Shown here piece after piece: positions 1 through 5,738 of a stretch of 6,200 nt of DNA. A program made the position numbers and the translations under genes. The DNA is taken from positions 1 to 6,200 of the forward strand of contig CANRBD010000064.1 in the NCBI GenBank assembly GCA_947628765.1. Direction: 5' to 3'. The notes under the pieces were generated by a model. The model made no database searches, was not told the DNA's origin, and saw only the letters and a program-made list of their open reading frames with translations. Source of the stretch: an uncultured Bacilli bacterium (GTDB lineage Bacteria; Bacillota_I; Bacilli_A; RF39; UBA660). Position 1 is the stretch's first letter. Each line of letters begins with the position of its first letter.

Positions 1-944
1 TCTTCATCGCGGAATTTAAGTCCCATTTCTTTAATTTTGTCGATAACTTCTTTTAAAGATTTTTTACCTAAATTACGGATTTTCATCATTTCTAATTCAG
101 TTTTTTCCGTTAAATCACCTAAAGTATTAATGTTAGCGCGTTTTAGACAGTTATAAGCTCTTACTGAGAAATCTAAATCATCAATCGATGTTTCTAATTT
201 CTTAAGTTTACTATCTTCTTGTTTCGCGTTCATAATACCAGTCATATCTGCAATTTCACTTAAATTAGTAACTATATTTAAATGTTCAATTAAAATTTTA
301 GCACCTAAGGCCATCGCTTCTTCAGGTCTAATAGAACCATTAGTTTCCACTTCCATGGTTAGTTTATCATAAGAAGCATCTTGACCAACACGGGCACTAT
401 CGACATAGTAATTAATTCTTTCGATTGGTGAGAATAAAGCATCGATTGGAATATACCCAATGCCTTCTTCTTCGATGTATTTTTTATTCTCATTAGGTAA
501 AGATACACCTCTACCATTGGCAATAATTAATTCCATATCTAGTTTTCCACCTTTAGATAAAGTGGCAATTAACTTATCAGGATTAATTATTTCTACATCT
601 GCATCACATTCGATGTCAGCTGCTGTAACTTCTCTTTCAGCATGAACTGAAAGATGAGCAGTTTTAACTTCATCAGAATGATTTTTAATAACTACACCTT
701 TTAAATTTAAAACAATCGCTGTTACATCTTCAACAATACCTTCAATAGTTTGGAATTCGTGCATTACACCATCGATTTTAACTGCAACGATTGCACTTCC
801 TGGCATACTTGATAGCATTACTCTTCTTAAAGCATTACCAATGGTTTGTCCGAATCCTCTTTCTAAAGGTTCTAGTTCAAATTTTCCATAATTATTATTT
901 TCAATATATTCCGTTATTTTGTATTCTGGTTTTTCAAAATTCAT
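1..944 (-). CDS. rpoA: DNA-directed RNA polymerase subunit alpha, 3' end cut by window edge
   Basis: Alpha subunit of RNA polymerase. Its N-terminal domain dimerises and nucleates assembly with beta and beta'; its C-terminal domain binds UP elements and activators. The frame is open from the ATG at 942-944 to the window edge, giving 314 residues. The N-terminal assembly motif LERGFGQTIGNALRRVML lies at about residues 27-44. A linker near residue 240 leads to the C-terminal domain, where SVRAYNCLKRANI (260-272) and LGKKSL (292-297) supply the DNA-contacting residues R262, N265, G293 and K295 (E. coli R265, N268, G296, K298). The family is usually about 310-330 residues, so probably only a few residues are missing beyond base 1. 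It follows rpsK after 15 nt, with SD-like AAGGGAG at 951-957, six bases before the ATG. rplQ would be expected next but lies outside. Identification is secure. Confidence 0.98.
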   Translation of the reverse strand, partial: MNFEKPEYKITEYIENNNYGKFELEPLERGFGQTIGNALRRVMLSSMPGSAIVAVKIDGVMHEFQTIEGIVEDVTAIVLNLKGVVIKNHSDEVKTAHLSVHAEREVTAADIECDADVEIINPDKLIATLSKGGKLDMELIIANGRGVSLPNENKKYIEEEGIGYIPIDALFSPIERINYYVDSARVGQDASYDKLTMEVETNGSIRPEEAMALGAKILIEHLNIVTNLSEIADMTGIMNAKQEDSKLKKLETSIDDLDFSVRAYNCLKRANINTLGDLTEKTELEMMKIRNLGKKSLKEVIDKIKEMGLKFRDE

Positions 945-959
945 ATAAGACTCCCTTCT

Positions 960-1343
960 TTATCCGCGTGGTCTCTTTGGTGGACGACATCCATTATGTG
1001 GAATTGGTGTCGTATCAGAAATTGAAGTAATTTCTAGCCCAGCAGTTTGTAATGAACGAATGGCGGTTTCACGCCCAGATCCTAATCCTTTTGCGAAAAC
1101 TTCTACTTTTTTCATTCCCATTTCAACAGCGGCTTTACCAGCTGCTTCAGCAGCCATACCAGCTGCAAATGGGGTTGATTTTTTACTTCCTTTAATTCCT
1201 AAGGTTCCAGCTGATGCCCAACTAATCGCATTTCCTTCTTTATCAGTAAGGGTTACGATTGTATTATTAAATGTTGAGTGAACAAAAGCTTTTCCTTCAG
1301 GCACATTCTTTTTAACCTTACGTTTTCTTGCTTTATAAGCCAT
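960..1343 (-). CDS. rpsK: 30S ribosomal protein S11
   Basis: S11 sits on the platform of the small subunit and contacts 16S rRNA near the mRNA exit region. The 127-residue product has the normal family length. It shows the basic N-terminus (MAYKARKRKVKKN), the core stretches STFNNTIVTLTD (23-34) and GSKKSTPFAAGMAAEAAGKA (52-71), and the C-terminal signature DTTPIPHNGCRPPKRPRG (110-127). The tail ends KRPRG rather than the KRRRV common in the family, a small variation. Its Trp codon is TGG. The ATG at 1341-1343 is preceded by AAAGGAGG (1353-1360) with nine bases between. It lies 22 nt after rpsM and 15 nt before rpoA, the usual alpha-operon arrangement. Confidence 0.99.
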   Translation of the reverse strand: MAYKARKRKVKKNVPEGKAFVHSTFNNTIVTLTDKEGNAISWASAGTLGIKGSKKSTPFAAGMAAEAAGKAAVEMGMKKVEVFAKGLGSGRETAIRSLQTAGLEITSISDTTPIPHNGCRPPKRPRG

Positions 1344-1365
1344 TTATAATAACCTCCTTTGTTTA

Positions 1366-1728
1366 TTATTTCTTCTTATTTGCAATAGTGACAGCTTTAC
1401 CTTTACGAGTACGGGCATTACGACGAGTACTTTGTCCTCTTACTGGTAAGCCTTTTTTATGACGATTTCCTCTATAAGAACCAATTTCCATTTGAGTTTT
1501 AATATTCATATTAACTTCACGGCGTAAATCACCTTCAGTTAAATATTTATTAACTTCGTCACGAATAGCTACTAATTCATCATTAGTTAAAGCATTTGCT
1601 CTTTTGTTAATATCCACTTTGGCATCTTTTAAAATCGTATTAGATAAACTACGGCCAATACCATGAATATAAGTTAAAGCAATTTCAATTCTCTTATTAG
1701 GTAATTCGATACCTTTAATACGTGCCAT
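1366..1728 (-). CDS. rpsM: 30S ribosomal protein S13
   Basis: S13 lies in the head of the small subunit, contacts the P-site tRNA through its basic tail and forms bridges to the large subunit. The product has 120 residues, the normal length. Recognisable parts are MARIKGIELPNKRIEIALTY at the start, the helix-two-turns-helix segment YIHGIGRSLSNTIL (20-33), the EGDLRREVN turn (65-73), and the family signature RGNRHKKGLPVRGQ (86-99). The tail NARTRKGKAVTIANKKK is strongly basic. The start ATG (1726-1728) has AGGAGG at 1736-1741, seven bases upstream. In E. coli the ribosomal protein S4 represses the alpha operon through a pseudoknot ahead of rpsM; here only 14 nt separate rpmJ and rpsM, so such a leader could exist only inside rpmJ, and I see no evidence for it. 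Confidence 0.99.
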   Translation of the reverse strand: MARIKGIELPNKRIEIALTYIHGIGRSLSNTILKDAKVDINKRANALTNDELVAIRDEVNKYLTEGDLRREVNMNIKTQMEIGSYRGNRHKKGLPVRGQSTRRNARTRKGKAVTIANKKK

Positions 1729-1742
1729 ATTTTCGCCTCCTA

Positions 1743-1856
1743 TTAACCTTGTCTTTGTTTATGTTTTGGGTTTTTACAAATAACGTAAACTTTCCCATGT
1801 CTTCTAATTATTTTACAATTATCACATATTTTCTTTACTGATGGTCTTACTTTCAT
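1743..1856 (-). CDS. rpmJ: 50S ribosomal protein L36 (zinc-binding type)
   Basis: L36 is one of the smallest ribosomal proteins and binds 23S rRNA in the large subunit. I translated this frame by hand: 37 residues, starting MKVRPSVKKICDNCKIIRR and ending HGKVYVICKNPKHKQRQG, which is the full usual length. The zinc ligands Cys11, Cys14, Cys27 and His32 are all present, so this is the C+ (zinc-containing) form rather than the zinc-free paralogue. The ATG is at 1854-1856 and the TAA at 1743-1745. The SD AGGAGG (1865-1870) overlaps the infA stop codon. Position between infA and rpsM is the standard one. Confidence 0.98.
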   Translation of the reverse strand: MKVRPSVKKICDNCKIIRRHGKVYVICKNPKHKQRQG

Positions 1857-1864
1857 TTTTTATA

Positions 1865-1870
1865 CCTCCT
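1865..1870 (-). promoter_or_regulatory. Ribosome binding site of rpmJ overlapping the infA stop
   Basis: The bases read AGGAGG on the minus strand, eight bases before the rpmJ ATG. The first two bases (AG) are also the last two of the infA stop TAG (1869-1871). Ribosomes finishing infA therefore stop on the rpmJ SD, which favours coupled translation (inference). It is the only TAG stop visible in the window and may be TAG because of this overlap. Confidence 0.85.
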
Positions 1871-2129
1871 ACTTTCTATAGGTTATACGCCCGCGTGTTA
1901 AATCATAAGGTGATAATTCAACCGTTACTTTGTCACCTTGTAAAATGCGAATGTGATGTAAGCGCATTTTACCAGAAACGCGAGCTTTAATAACGTGTTT
2001 ATTTTCAAGAGTGATTACAAAGTCTCCACCAGGGAGGACTTCATCGACAATTCCTTCGACCTCGATAACATCTTGTTTTGGCTTAGCTTGAGTAGCTTCT
2101 TTAACCTTTTTATTATTTGGTTTCGCCAT
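1869..2129 (-). CDS. infA: Translation initiation factor IF-1, with N-terminal insertion
   Basis: IF-1 is an OB-fold protein that binds the ribosomal A site during 30S initiation and helps IF-2 and IF-3. The product has 86 residues, against about 72 for most bacterial IF-1. The OB fold is intact: DVIEVEGIVDEVLPGGDF (20-37), then VSGKMRLHHIRILQGD and the hallmark end VTVELSPYDLTRGRITYRK. The extra length lies near the N-terminus: after the usual MAK there are about 15 residues (4-18), mostly Lys, Pro, Asn, Ala and Gln, before the normal fold starts. The first ATG is the real start because a perfect SD (2137-2142) lies seven bases upstream and no other Met precedes the conserved core. It follows map after 4 nt and ends in TAG within the rpmJ SD. 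Confidence 0.98.
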   Translation of the reverse strand: MAKPNNKKVKEATQAKPKQDVIEVEGIVDEVLPGGDFVITLENKHVIKARVSGKMRLHHIRILQGDKVTVELSPYDLTRGRITYRK

Positions 2130-2132
2130 TTT

Positions 2133-2142
2133 ATCACCTCCT
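2133..2142 (-). promoter_or_regulatory. Extended ribosome binding site of infA, inside the end of map
   Basis: The minus strand reads AGGAGGTGAT, a ten-base match to the anti-Shine-Dalgarno end of 16S rRNA, seven bases (counted from AGGAGG) before the infA ATG. The AGG AGG are also the last two codons of map (Arg247, Arg248) and the TGA is the map stop. It fixes the infA start at 2129. Confidence 0.9.
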
Positions 2143-2880
2143 AGTTAAAATTTCATATCCATCTTTAGTGACTAAAACGGTGTGTTCAAAATGGGCTGAA
2201 GGTTTATCATCAGCTGTCACAATCGTCCAATCATCATCTAAAATATAAATATGTCTTGTTCCTAAGTTAAGCATTGGCTCTACGGCAATTACCATGCCCT
2301 CTTTTAAAATAGGTCCAGTATGAGGATTACCATAATTTGGAACATCTGGTTCTTCATGAACATCAGTGCCCACACCATGCCCAACTAATTCTTCAATTAC
2401 ACCTAAATTATGAGCTTTAGCATATGTACATATTTCATACCCAATATCTCCGATTCTTGCGCCTTCTTTAATAGCAGATAGGCCCTTGAATAAAGCTTTT
2501 TCGGTGTGTTTTAAAAGTTCTTCTTTTTCTTTGGAAATTTTGCCTACTGGATAAGTCCAAGCAGAATCTCCATGATAACCTTTATAGCAAGCTCCTATAT
2601 CGATTGAGATAATATCTCCTTCTTTTAACTTACGATTACTAGGAATGCCATGAACTACCTCTTCATTAATAGATGCACATATTGTGCCTGGAAAACCATC
2701 ATATCCTTTAAATGAAGGAGTAGCTCCTCTTTTAATTATATAATCATAAGCTAATTTATCTAGTTCTTTCGTTGTAATTCCTGGTTTAATAAATGGTTTT
2801 AAATAATTATGTGTACTACCAGTTATTTCGCCAGCAACCCTTAAAAGTTCAATTTCTCTTGGCGATTTAATGCTTATCAT
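2134..2880 (-). CDS. map: Methionine aminopeptidase, type I
   Basis: Cytosolic metalloprotease that removes the initiator Met from nascent proteins after deformylation, when the second residue is small. The 248-residue product matches the short type I form, without an N-terminal zinc-finger extension. All five metal ligands are visible: D94 (SIDIGA), D105 (GYHGDSAW), H168 (LVGHGVG), E201 (AVEPML) and E232 (FEHTV). His77 (VVHGIP) and His175 (DVHEEP) match the active-site histidines 79 and 178 of the E. coli enzyme. The ATG (2878-2880) overlaps the adk stop as ATGA, with SD AGGAGG at 2887-2892 inside adk, six bases upstream. Both Trp codons are TGG. infA follows directly; the small KOW-domain gene that some Bacillus genomes carry here is absent. 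Confidence 0.99.
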   Translation of the reverse strand: MISIKSPREIELLRVAGEITGSTHNYLKPFIKPGITTKELDKLAYDYIIKRGATPSFKGYDGFPGTICASINEEVVHGIPSNRKLKEGDIISIDIGACYKGYHGDSAWTYPVGKISKEKEELLKHTEKALFKGLSAIKEGARIGDIGYEICTYAKAHNLGVIEELVGHGVGTDVHEEPDVPNYGNPHTGPILKEGMVIAVEPMLNLGTRHIYILDDDWTIVTADDKPSAHFEHTVLVTKDGYEILTRR

Positions 2881-3509
2881 TTAAGGCCTCCTAGTATTTT
2901 TTTAATTTTCGTAAATGTTTCATCAGGACTATTTTCACTTTTTACAAAATGAATTTTATTATCATAATATGCTATCAAAGGTTTTGTCATATCTTCATAG
3001 GTTTGAAATCGCTTATTAAAAGTTTCTGTATTATCATCTATTCTTTTAATAAGTTCGCTTCCGCAATTATCACAAATGCCTGCTTCGGTTGGTTTTAATC
3101 CGTCGATTAATTCATTATATGAAGCTCCGCATTTTGGGCATACACATCTACCAACCATTCTTTTTAAAGCTTCTTCTTTAGAAATTTCAATTACAATAAT
3201 AGGCCCCATTTCAATATTGAGTTCTTTTAAAAGCCCATCATATAATTTTGCTTGATTTAAATTGCGAGGATAGCCATCTAAAATAAAACCTTTTTGACAA
3301 TCCTCATACATAAGCCTTTCTTTTAAAAGTTTTGTCACGATTTCATCGCTTACAAGTTTCCCGGCTTTCATTTGAGCTTTAAGATTTTCGTCAGCCGTTT
3401 CACGAAGTAAATCTCCTATTGAAATATGCGGAATATGATATTCTTTAGTAATTTTTTGAGCTTGCGTACCTTTACCAGCCGCTGGTGGCGCGATTAAAAT
3501 TAAATTCAC
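2877..3509 (-). CDS. adk: Adenylate kinase, zinc-binding LID form
   Basis: Cytosolic enzyme converting ATP + AMP to two ADP, setting adenylate energy balance. The 210-residue product is the long form. The P-loop at residues 7-15 reads APPAAGKGT, with Ala where most family members have Gly at positions 7 and 10; Lys13 and Thr15 are kept. The family signature GFILDGYPR is at 74-82. The LID carries C124-x2-C127 and C146-x2-C149, a four-cysteine zinc site as in many Gram-positive enzymes. The catalytic arginines R82, R121, R156 and R167 are in place. The start is GTG (3507-3509), chosen because MNLILIAPP aligns with the family N-terminus and AGAGGG (3518-3523) lies eight bases upstream. The GTG overlaps the secY stop (GTGA), and its own TGA overlaps the map ATG (ATGA). 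Confidence 0.98.
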   Translation of the reverse strand: MNLILIAPPAAGKGTQAQKITKEYHIPHISIGDLLRETADENLKAQMKAGKLVSDEIVTKLLKERLMYEDCQKGFILDGYPRNLNQAKLYDGLLKELNIEMGPIIVIEISKEEALKRMVGRCVCPKCGASYNELIDGLKPTEAGICDNCGSELIKRIDDNTETFNKRFQTYEDMTKPLIAYYDNKIHFVKSENSPDETFTKIKKILGGLK

Positions 3510-4774
3510 GCGCGAATCCCTCTTTTACTTTTATAACTACGACTAATTAAATTACTTTCAAGTTGTTTATAACATTCTAAGACAACACTAACCACGATCA
3601 TTAAACCAGTACCACCTAATTTAACTGATGTTGGCAATGTTGAAATAGCTCCAAATACATATGGAAGTCCAGCTATAATTGCTAAAAAGATAGCTCCAAC
3701 AATAGTTATTCTGTTTATTACTTTAGTTACATAGGTAGTTGTTTCTTCTCCTGGTCTTACGCCTGGAATATATCCACCTTGCTTTTGTAAATTTTCAGAT
3801 AATTCTTTTGGTTTGATGGTTACAAACGTATAGAAATATGTAAAAGCTACGATGAATATAATAAATAAGATAAATCCAGTTGTTGAAGAAAGACTTAACC
3901 ACTTATTTACAAATGATACCCAGCCATCGTTTTTCGAAAATTGAGCGATTAAAGCTGGCACTGAAATAAGGGCTGATGCGAAGATAACAGGAATAACTCC
4001 AGCTGAATTTAATCTAAATGGCATATAAGATTGTTTCGTCATACGAGAATTGTTACTTTTATTAGCATATTGTACAGGAATTCTTCTTTCCGCAAGTTGT
4101 ACATATAAAATTCCTAAAATAATTGCAATATATAGTAAAACAAATAATGCAAAGGTAATAATACCTAAGAATGTACTTTGAGTAGTTGTCATATCAACTA
4201 AAGTTCCCCATGCTTCAGTAAGCATATAAGGCGTGGTCGCTAAAATACCAGCCATAATGATCATTGAAACACCATTTCCTAATCCTTTAGTGGTAATTCT
4301 ATCACCAATCCAAAGTAAGAAAGATGTTCCGGCGGTAAGTACAAGTGACACTTCTAAATAATCCATAACTTCGCCATTTGGAATAAAGGTAAATGAGAAC
4401 ATATACCCTTGAACAAAGGCTAAAATTATACCTAAAATTCTCGTAATTTGATTAATCTTATTTCTGCCAGTTTGTCCTTGTTTTGAAAGTTCTGTAAAAT
4501 AAGGAACAATATCCATTTGTAAGAGTTGCATAACGATAGATGCTGTAATATATGGCATAACTCCTAGTGCAAAAATTGAGAAGTTAGCCATGGCACCGCC
4601 ACCCATCATATCCAAAAGCTCTAAAAATCCAACATTTAAGTTTTCATTATCTACGCCTGGAACAACGATTGCTGTTCCAATTTTAAATAGAAATAAGCAG
4701 AATAAAGTAAAGTAAATTTTTTTCCTTAAATCTTTATTAGCTGGGCTGAAAATTTGCTTAATCATATTAAACAA
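3506..4774 (-). CDS. secY: Preprotein translocase subunit SecY
   Basis: Central channel of the Sec translocon in the cell membrane; works with SecE, SecG, SecA and the signal recognition particle to export or insert proteins. The product has 422 residues, close to the Bacillus length. Ten hydrophobic segments are visible, roughly at 20-38, 66-86, 112-132, 143-158, 166-186, 203-225, 258-277, 298-319, 355-375 and 386-402. The two family signatures are present: FSIFALGVMPYITASIVMQL (65-84) and LLWIGDRITTKGLGNGVSM (153-171). The cytosolic C5 loop contains GYIPGVRPG with the conserved Arg340 used in SecA contact. The start is TTG (4772-4774), directly abutting the rplO stop; GAGG at 4783-4786 lies eight bases upstream. 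An ATG three codons inside (4763-4765) would be 17 bases from that SD, so TTG is preferred. The stop TGA overlaps adk. Confidence 0.98.
   Translation of the reverse strand: MFNMIKQIFSPANKDLRKKIYFTLFCLFLFKIGTAIVVPGVDNENLNVGFLELLDMMGGGAMANFSIFALGVMPYITASIVMQLLQMDIVPYFTELSKQGQTGRNKINQITRILGIILAFVQGYMFSFTFIPNGEVMDYLEVSLVLTAGTSFLLWIGDRITTKGLGNGVSMIIMAGILATTPYMLTEAWGTLVDMTTTQSTFLGIITFALFVLLYIAIILGILYVQLAERRIPVQYANKSNNSRMTKQSYMPFRLNSAGVIPVIFASALISVPALIAQFSKNDGWVSFVNKWLSLSSTTGFILFIIFIVAFTYFYTFVTIKPKELSENLQKQGGYIPGVRPGEETTTYVTKVINRITIVGAIFLAIIAGLPYVFGAISTLPTSVKLGGTGLMIVVSVVLECYKQLESNLISRSYKSKRGIRA
3518..3523 (-). promoter_or_regulatory. Ribosome binding site fixing the GTG start of adk
   Basis: The minus strand reads AGAGGG within the last codons of secY, eight bases before the GTG at 3507-3509. 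Together with the P-loop position near the N-terminus it decides the adk start. Confidence 0.75.
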
Positions 4775-5218
4775 TTAAATCACCTCTGCTTTTCCACCTA
4801 ATTTTTCTATTTGTTCTTTGGCTGTTTTAGAAAATTTGTTAGCTTTAACAGTTAATTTCTTTTCTAACTTACCATCACCTAAAATTTTAATTCCATCTAA
4901 CTCTTTTTTTACTAATCCCATATCTTTTAAAATTTCTGGAGTAACTGCTGCTCCATCTTCAAATTTATTTAAATCATCTAAGTTAATAACTGCATATACT
5001 TTTTTAAATCTCGCATTTGAAAAACCTCTTTTAGGTAATCTTCTAAATAATGGTGTTTGACCACCTTCAAATCCAATTCTAACACTTCTTCCGCTTCTTG
5101 AGTTTTGACCATTTTCACCAGTTCCAGCTGTTTTACCAGTTCCTGATCCAGGTCCACGACCAACTCTTTTACGAGCTTTAGTTGCGTATGGATTTGGTTT
5201 TACTGTATTTAACTTCAT
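4775..5218 (-). CDS. rplO: 50S ribosomal protein L15
   Basis: L15 binds 23S rRNA and is needed in late steps of large-subunit assembly. The product has 147 residues, the normal length. The long glycine- and arginine-rich N-terminal extension that threads into rRNA is clear (RVGRGPGSGTGKTAGTGENG, 18-37, then QNSRSGRS), followed by GFEGGQTPLFRRLPKRGFSN and the globular domain ending in KILGDGKLEKKLTVKANKFS. Within the extension, TGENGQN replaces the more basic KGHKGQN seen in Bacillus, a slight loss of charge. The ATG (5216-5218) shares one base with the rpsE stop (TAATG), with SD GAGGAG at 5227-5232, eight bases upstream. The rplO TAA abuts the secY TTG start. rpmD is missing upstream. Confidence 0.99.
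   Translation of the reverse strand: MKLNTVKPNPYATKARKRVGRGPGSGTGKTAGTGENGQNSRSGRSVRIGFEGGQTPLFRRLPKRGFSNARFKKVYAVINLDDLNKFEDGAAVTPEILKDMGLVKKELDGIKILGDGKLEKKLTVKANKFSKTAKEQIEKLGGKAEVI
4780..4787 (-). promoter_or_regulatory. Ribosome binding site deciding the TTG start of secY
   Basis: The minus strand reads AGAGGTGA inside the last codons of rplO. From its GAGG core to the TTG at 4774 there are eight bases; to the internal ATG at 4765 there are 17. The spacing favours TTG. Confidence 0.8.
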
Positions 5219-5724
5219 TATAAGATCTCCTCTACTTTTTTACCACGTAAAGCAGCAATGTGACTTACAGTTTTTTGTTCTTTTAATGCATTTAAAGTTG
5301 CATATGCCATATTAACTTTAGTATTTGATCCTAATGATTTAGATAAAATGTCTTTAACACCAGCAAGTTCTAAAACGGCTCTTACTGGACCACCGGCTTT
5401 AACACCAGTACCTTTTGAAGCTGGCTTAAGCATAACTTTACTAGCTCCTCTTCTGCCAATAGCTTCATGTGGGATAGTATGTTCATCTACGATTGCTACT
5501 CTAGTAACATTTTTAGTGGCAGCCGCAACAGCTTTTTTAATCGCATCTGGTACTTCAGCAGCTTTACCTGAACCGATGCCAACTTTACCTTTACGATCTC
5601 CAACTACTACAGTCGCAGCGAAACGTAATTGACGACCACCTTTTGTTACTTTTGTAACACGACCAATATTTATAACTTCTTCGTCATATAATTTTGGACG
5701 AGGTTCTCTTCTTCTAGTTTCCAA
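5218..5724 (-). CDS. rpsE: 30S ribosomal protein S5
   Basis: S5 lies at the mRNA entry side of the small subunit and affects decoding accuracy and mRNA unwinding. The 168-residue product has the usual length. The N-terminal double-stranded-RNA-binding-like domain covers about residues 13-77 and contains the signature from GGRQLRF to GIGSGKAAEVP (29-59). The C-terminal domain starts near HTIPHEAIGRRGASKVMLKP (82-101) and includes GGPVRAVLELAGVKDILSKS (111-130). The start is TTG (5722-5724): AGGAGG at 5733-5738 is exactly eight bases upstream, and no ATG is available before the conserved core. It follows rplR after 14 nt. Its stop TAA shares a base with the rplO ATG, which leaves no room for rpmD. 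Confidence 0.98.
   Translation of the reverse strand: METRRREPRPKLYDEEVINIGRVTKVTKGGRQLRFAATVVVGDRKGKVGIGSGKAAEVPDAIKKAVAAATKNVTRVAIVDEHTIPHEAIGRRGASKVMLKPASKGTGVKAGGPVRAVLELAGVKDILSKSLGSNTKVNMAYATLNALKEQKTVSHIAALRGKKVEEIL
5226..5233 (-). promoter_or_regulatory. Ribosome binding site of rplO inside rpsE
   Basis: The minus strand reads AGAGGAGA, encoding the Val-Glu-Glu-Ile region at the S5 C-terminus and also serving as the SD eight bases before the rplO ATG. With the TAATG overlap it points to stop-restart coupling of S5 and L15 synthesis (inference). Confidence 0.8.
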
Positions 5725-5731
5725 GTGTTTT

Positions 5732-5738
5732 CCCTCCT
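5732..5738 (-). promoter_or_regulatory. Ribosome binding site fixing the TTG start of rpsE
   Basis: The minus strand reads AGGAGGG immediately after the rplR TAA. Eight bases separate AGGAGG from the TTG at 5724, the same spacing as at secY and adk, and no in-frame ATG competes. Confidence 0.85.

Noticed and set aside
460..645. Open frame of 61 codons on the plus strand
   Set aside because: It lies antisense within rpoA, with no SD and no recognisable protein family.
791..1030. Open frame of 79 codons on the plus strand with a hydrophobic product
   Set aside because: It runs antisense across the rpoA start and rpsK end. The hydrophobic content is what the complement of Lys/Glu-rich codons gives, and no SD is present.
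1060..1281. Open frame of 73 codons on the plus strand
   Set aside because: Entirely antisense to rpsK, a clear conserved gene; low-complexity product with no family resemblance.
1729..1868. S4-type repressor pseudoknot ahead of rpsM
   Set aside because: The spacers are only 12-14 nt and filled by SD sequences; no extended pairing was seen, and this control is best known from gamma-proteobacteria.
2134..3508. Mycoplasma-type code (TGA = Trp)
   Set aside because: All seven Trp codons located are TGG, no in-frame TGA occurs within any gene, and TGA ends three genes at the expected family lengths.
4818..5060. Open frame of 80 codons on the plus strand
   Set aside because: Antisense shadow of rplO, with no SD or conserved motif.
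4978..5163. Open frame of 61 codons on the minus strand
   Set aside because: A shifted frame inside rplO; the L15 frame is fully conserved, so this is a chance frame.
5348..5632. Open frame of 94 codons on the plus strand
   Set aside because: Antisense to the most conserved part of rpsE; the Ala/Leu/Pro-rich product reflects the complement of Gly/Ala/Lys codons.
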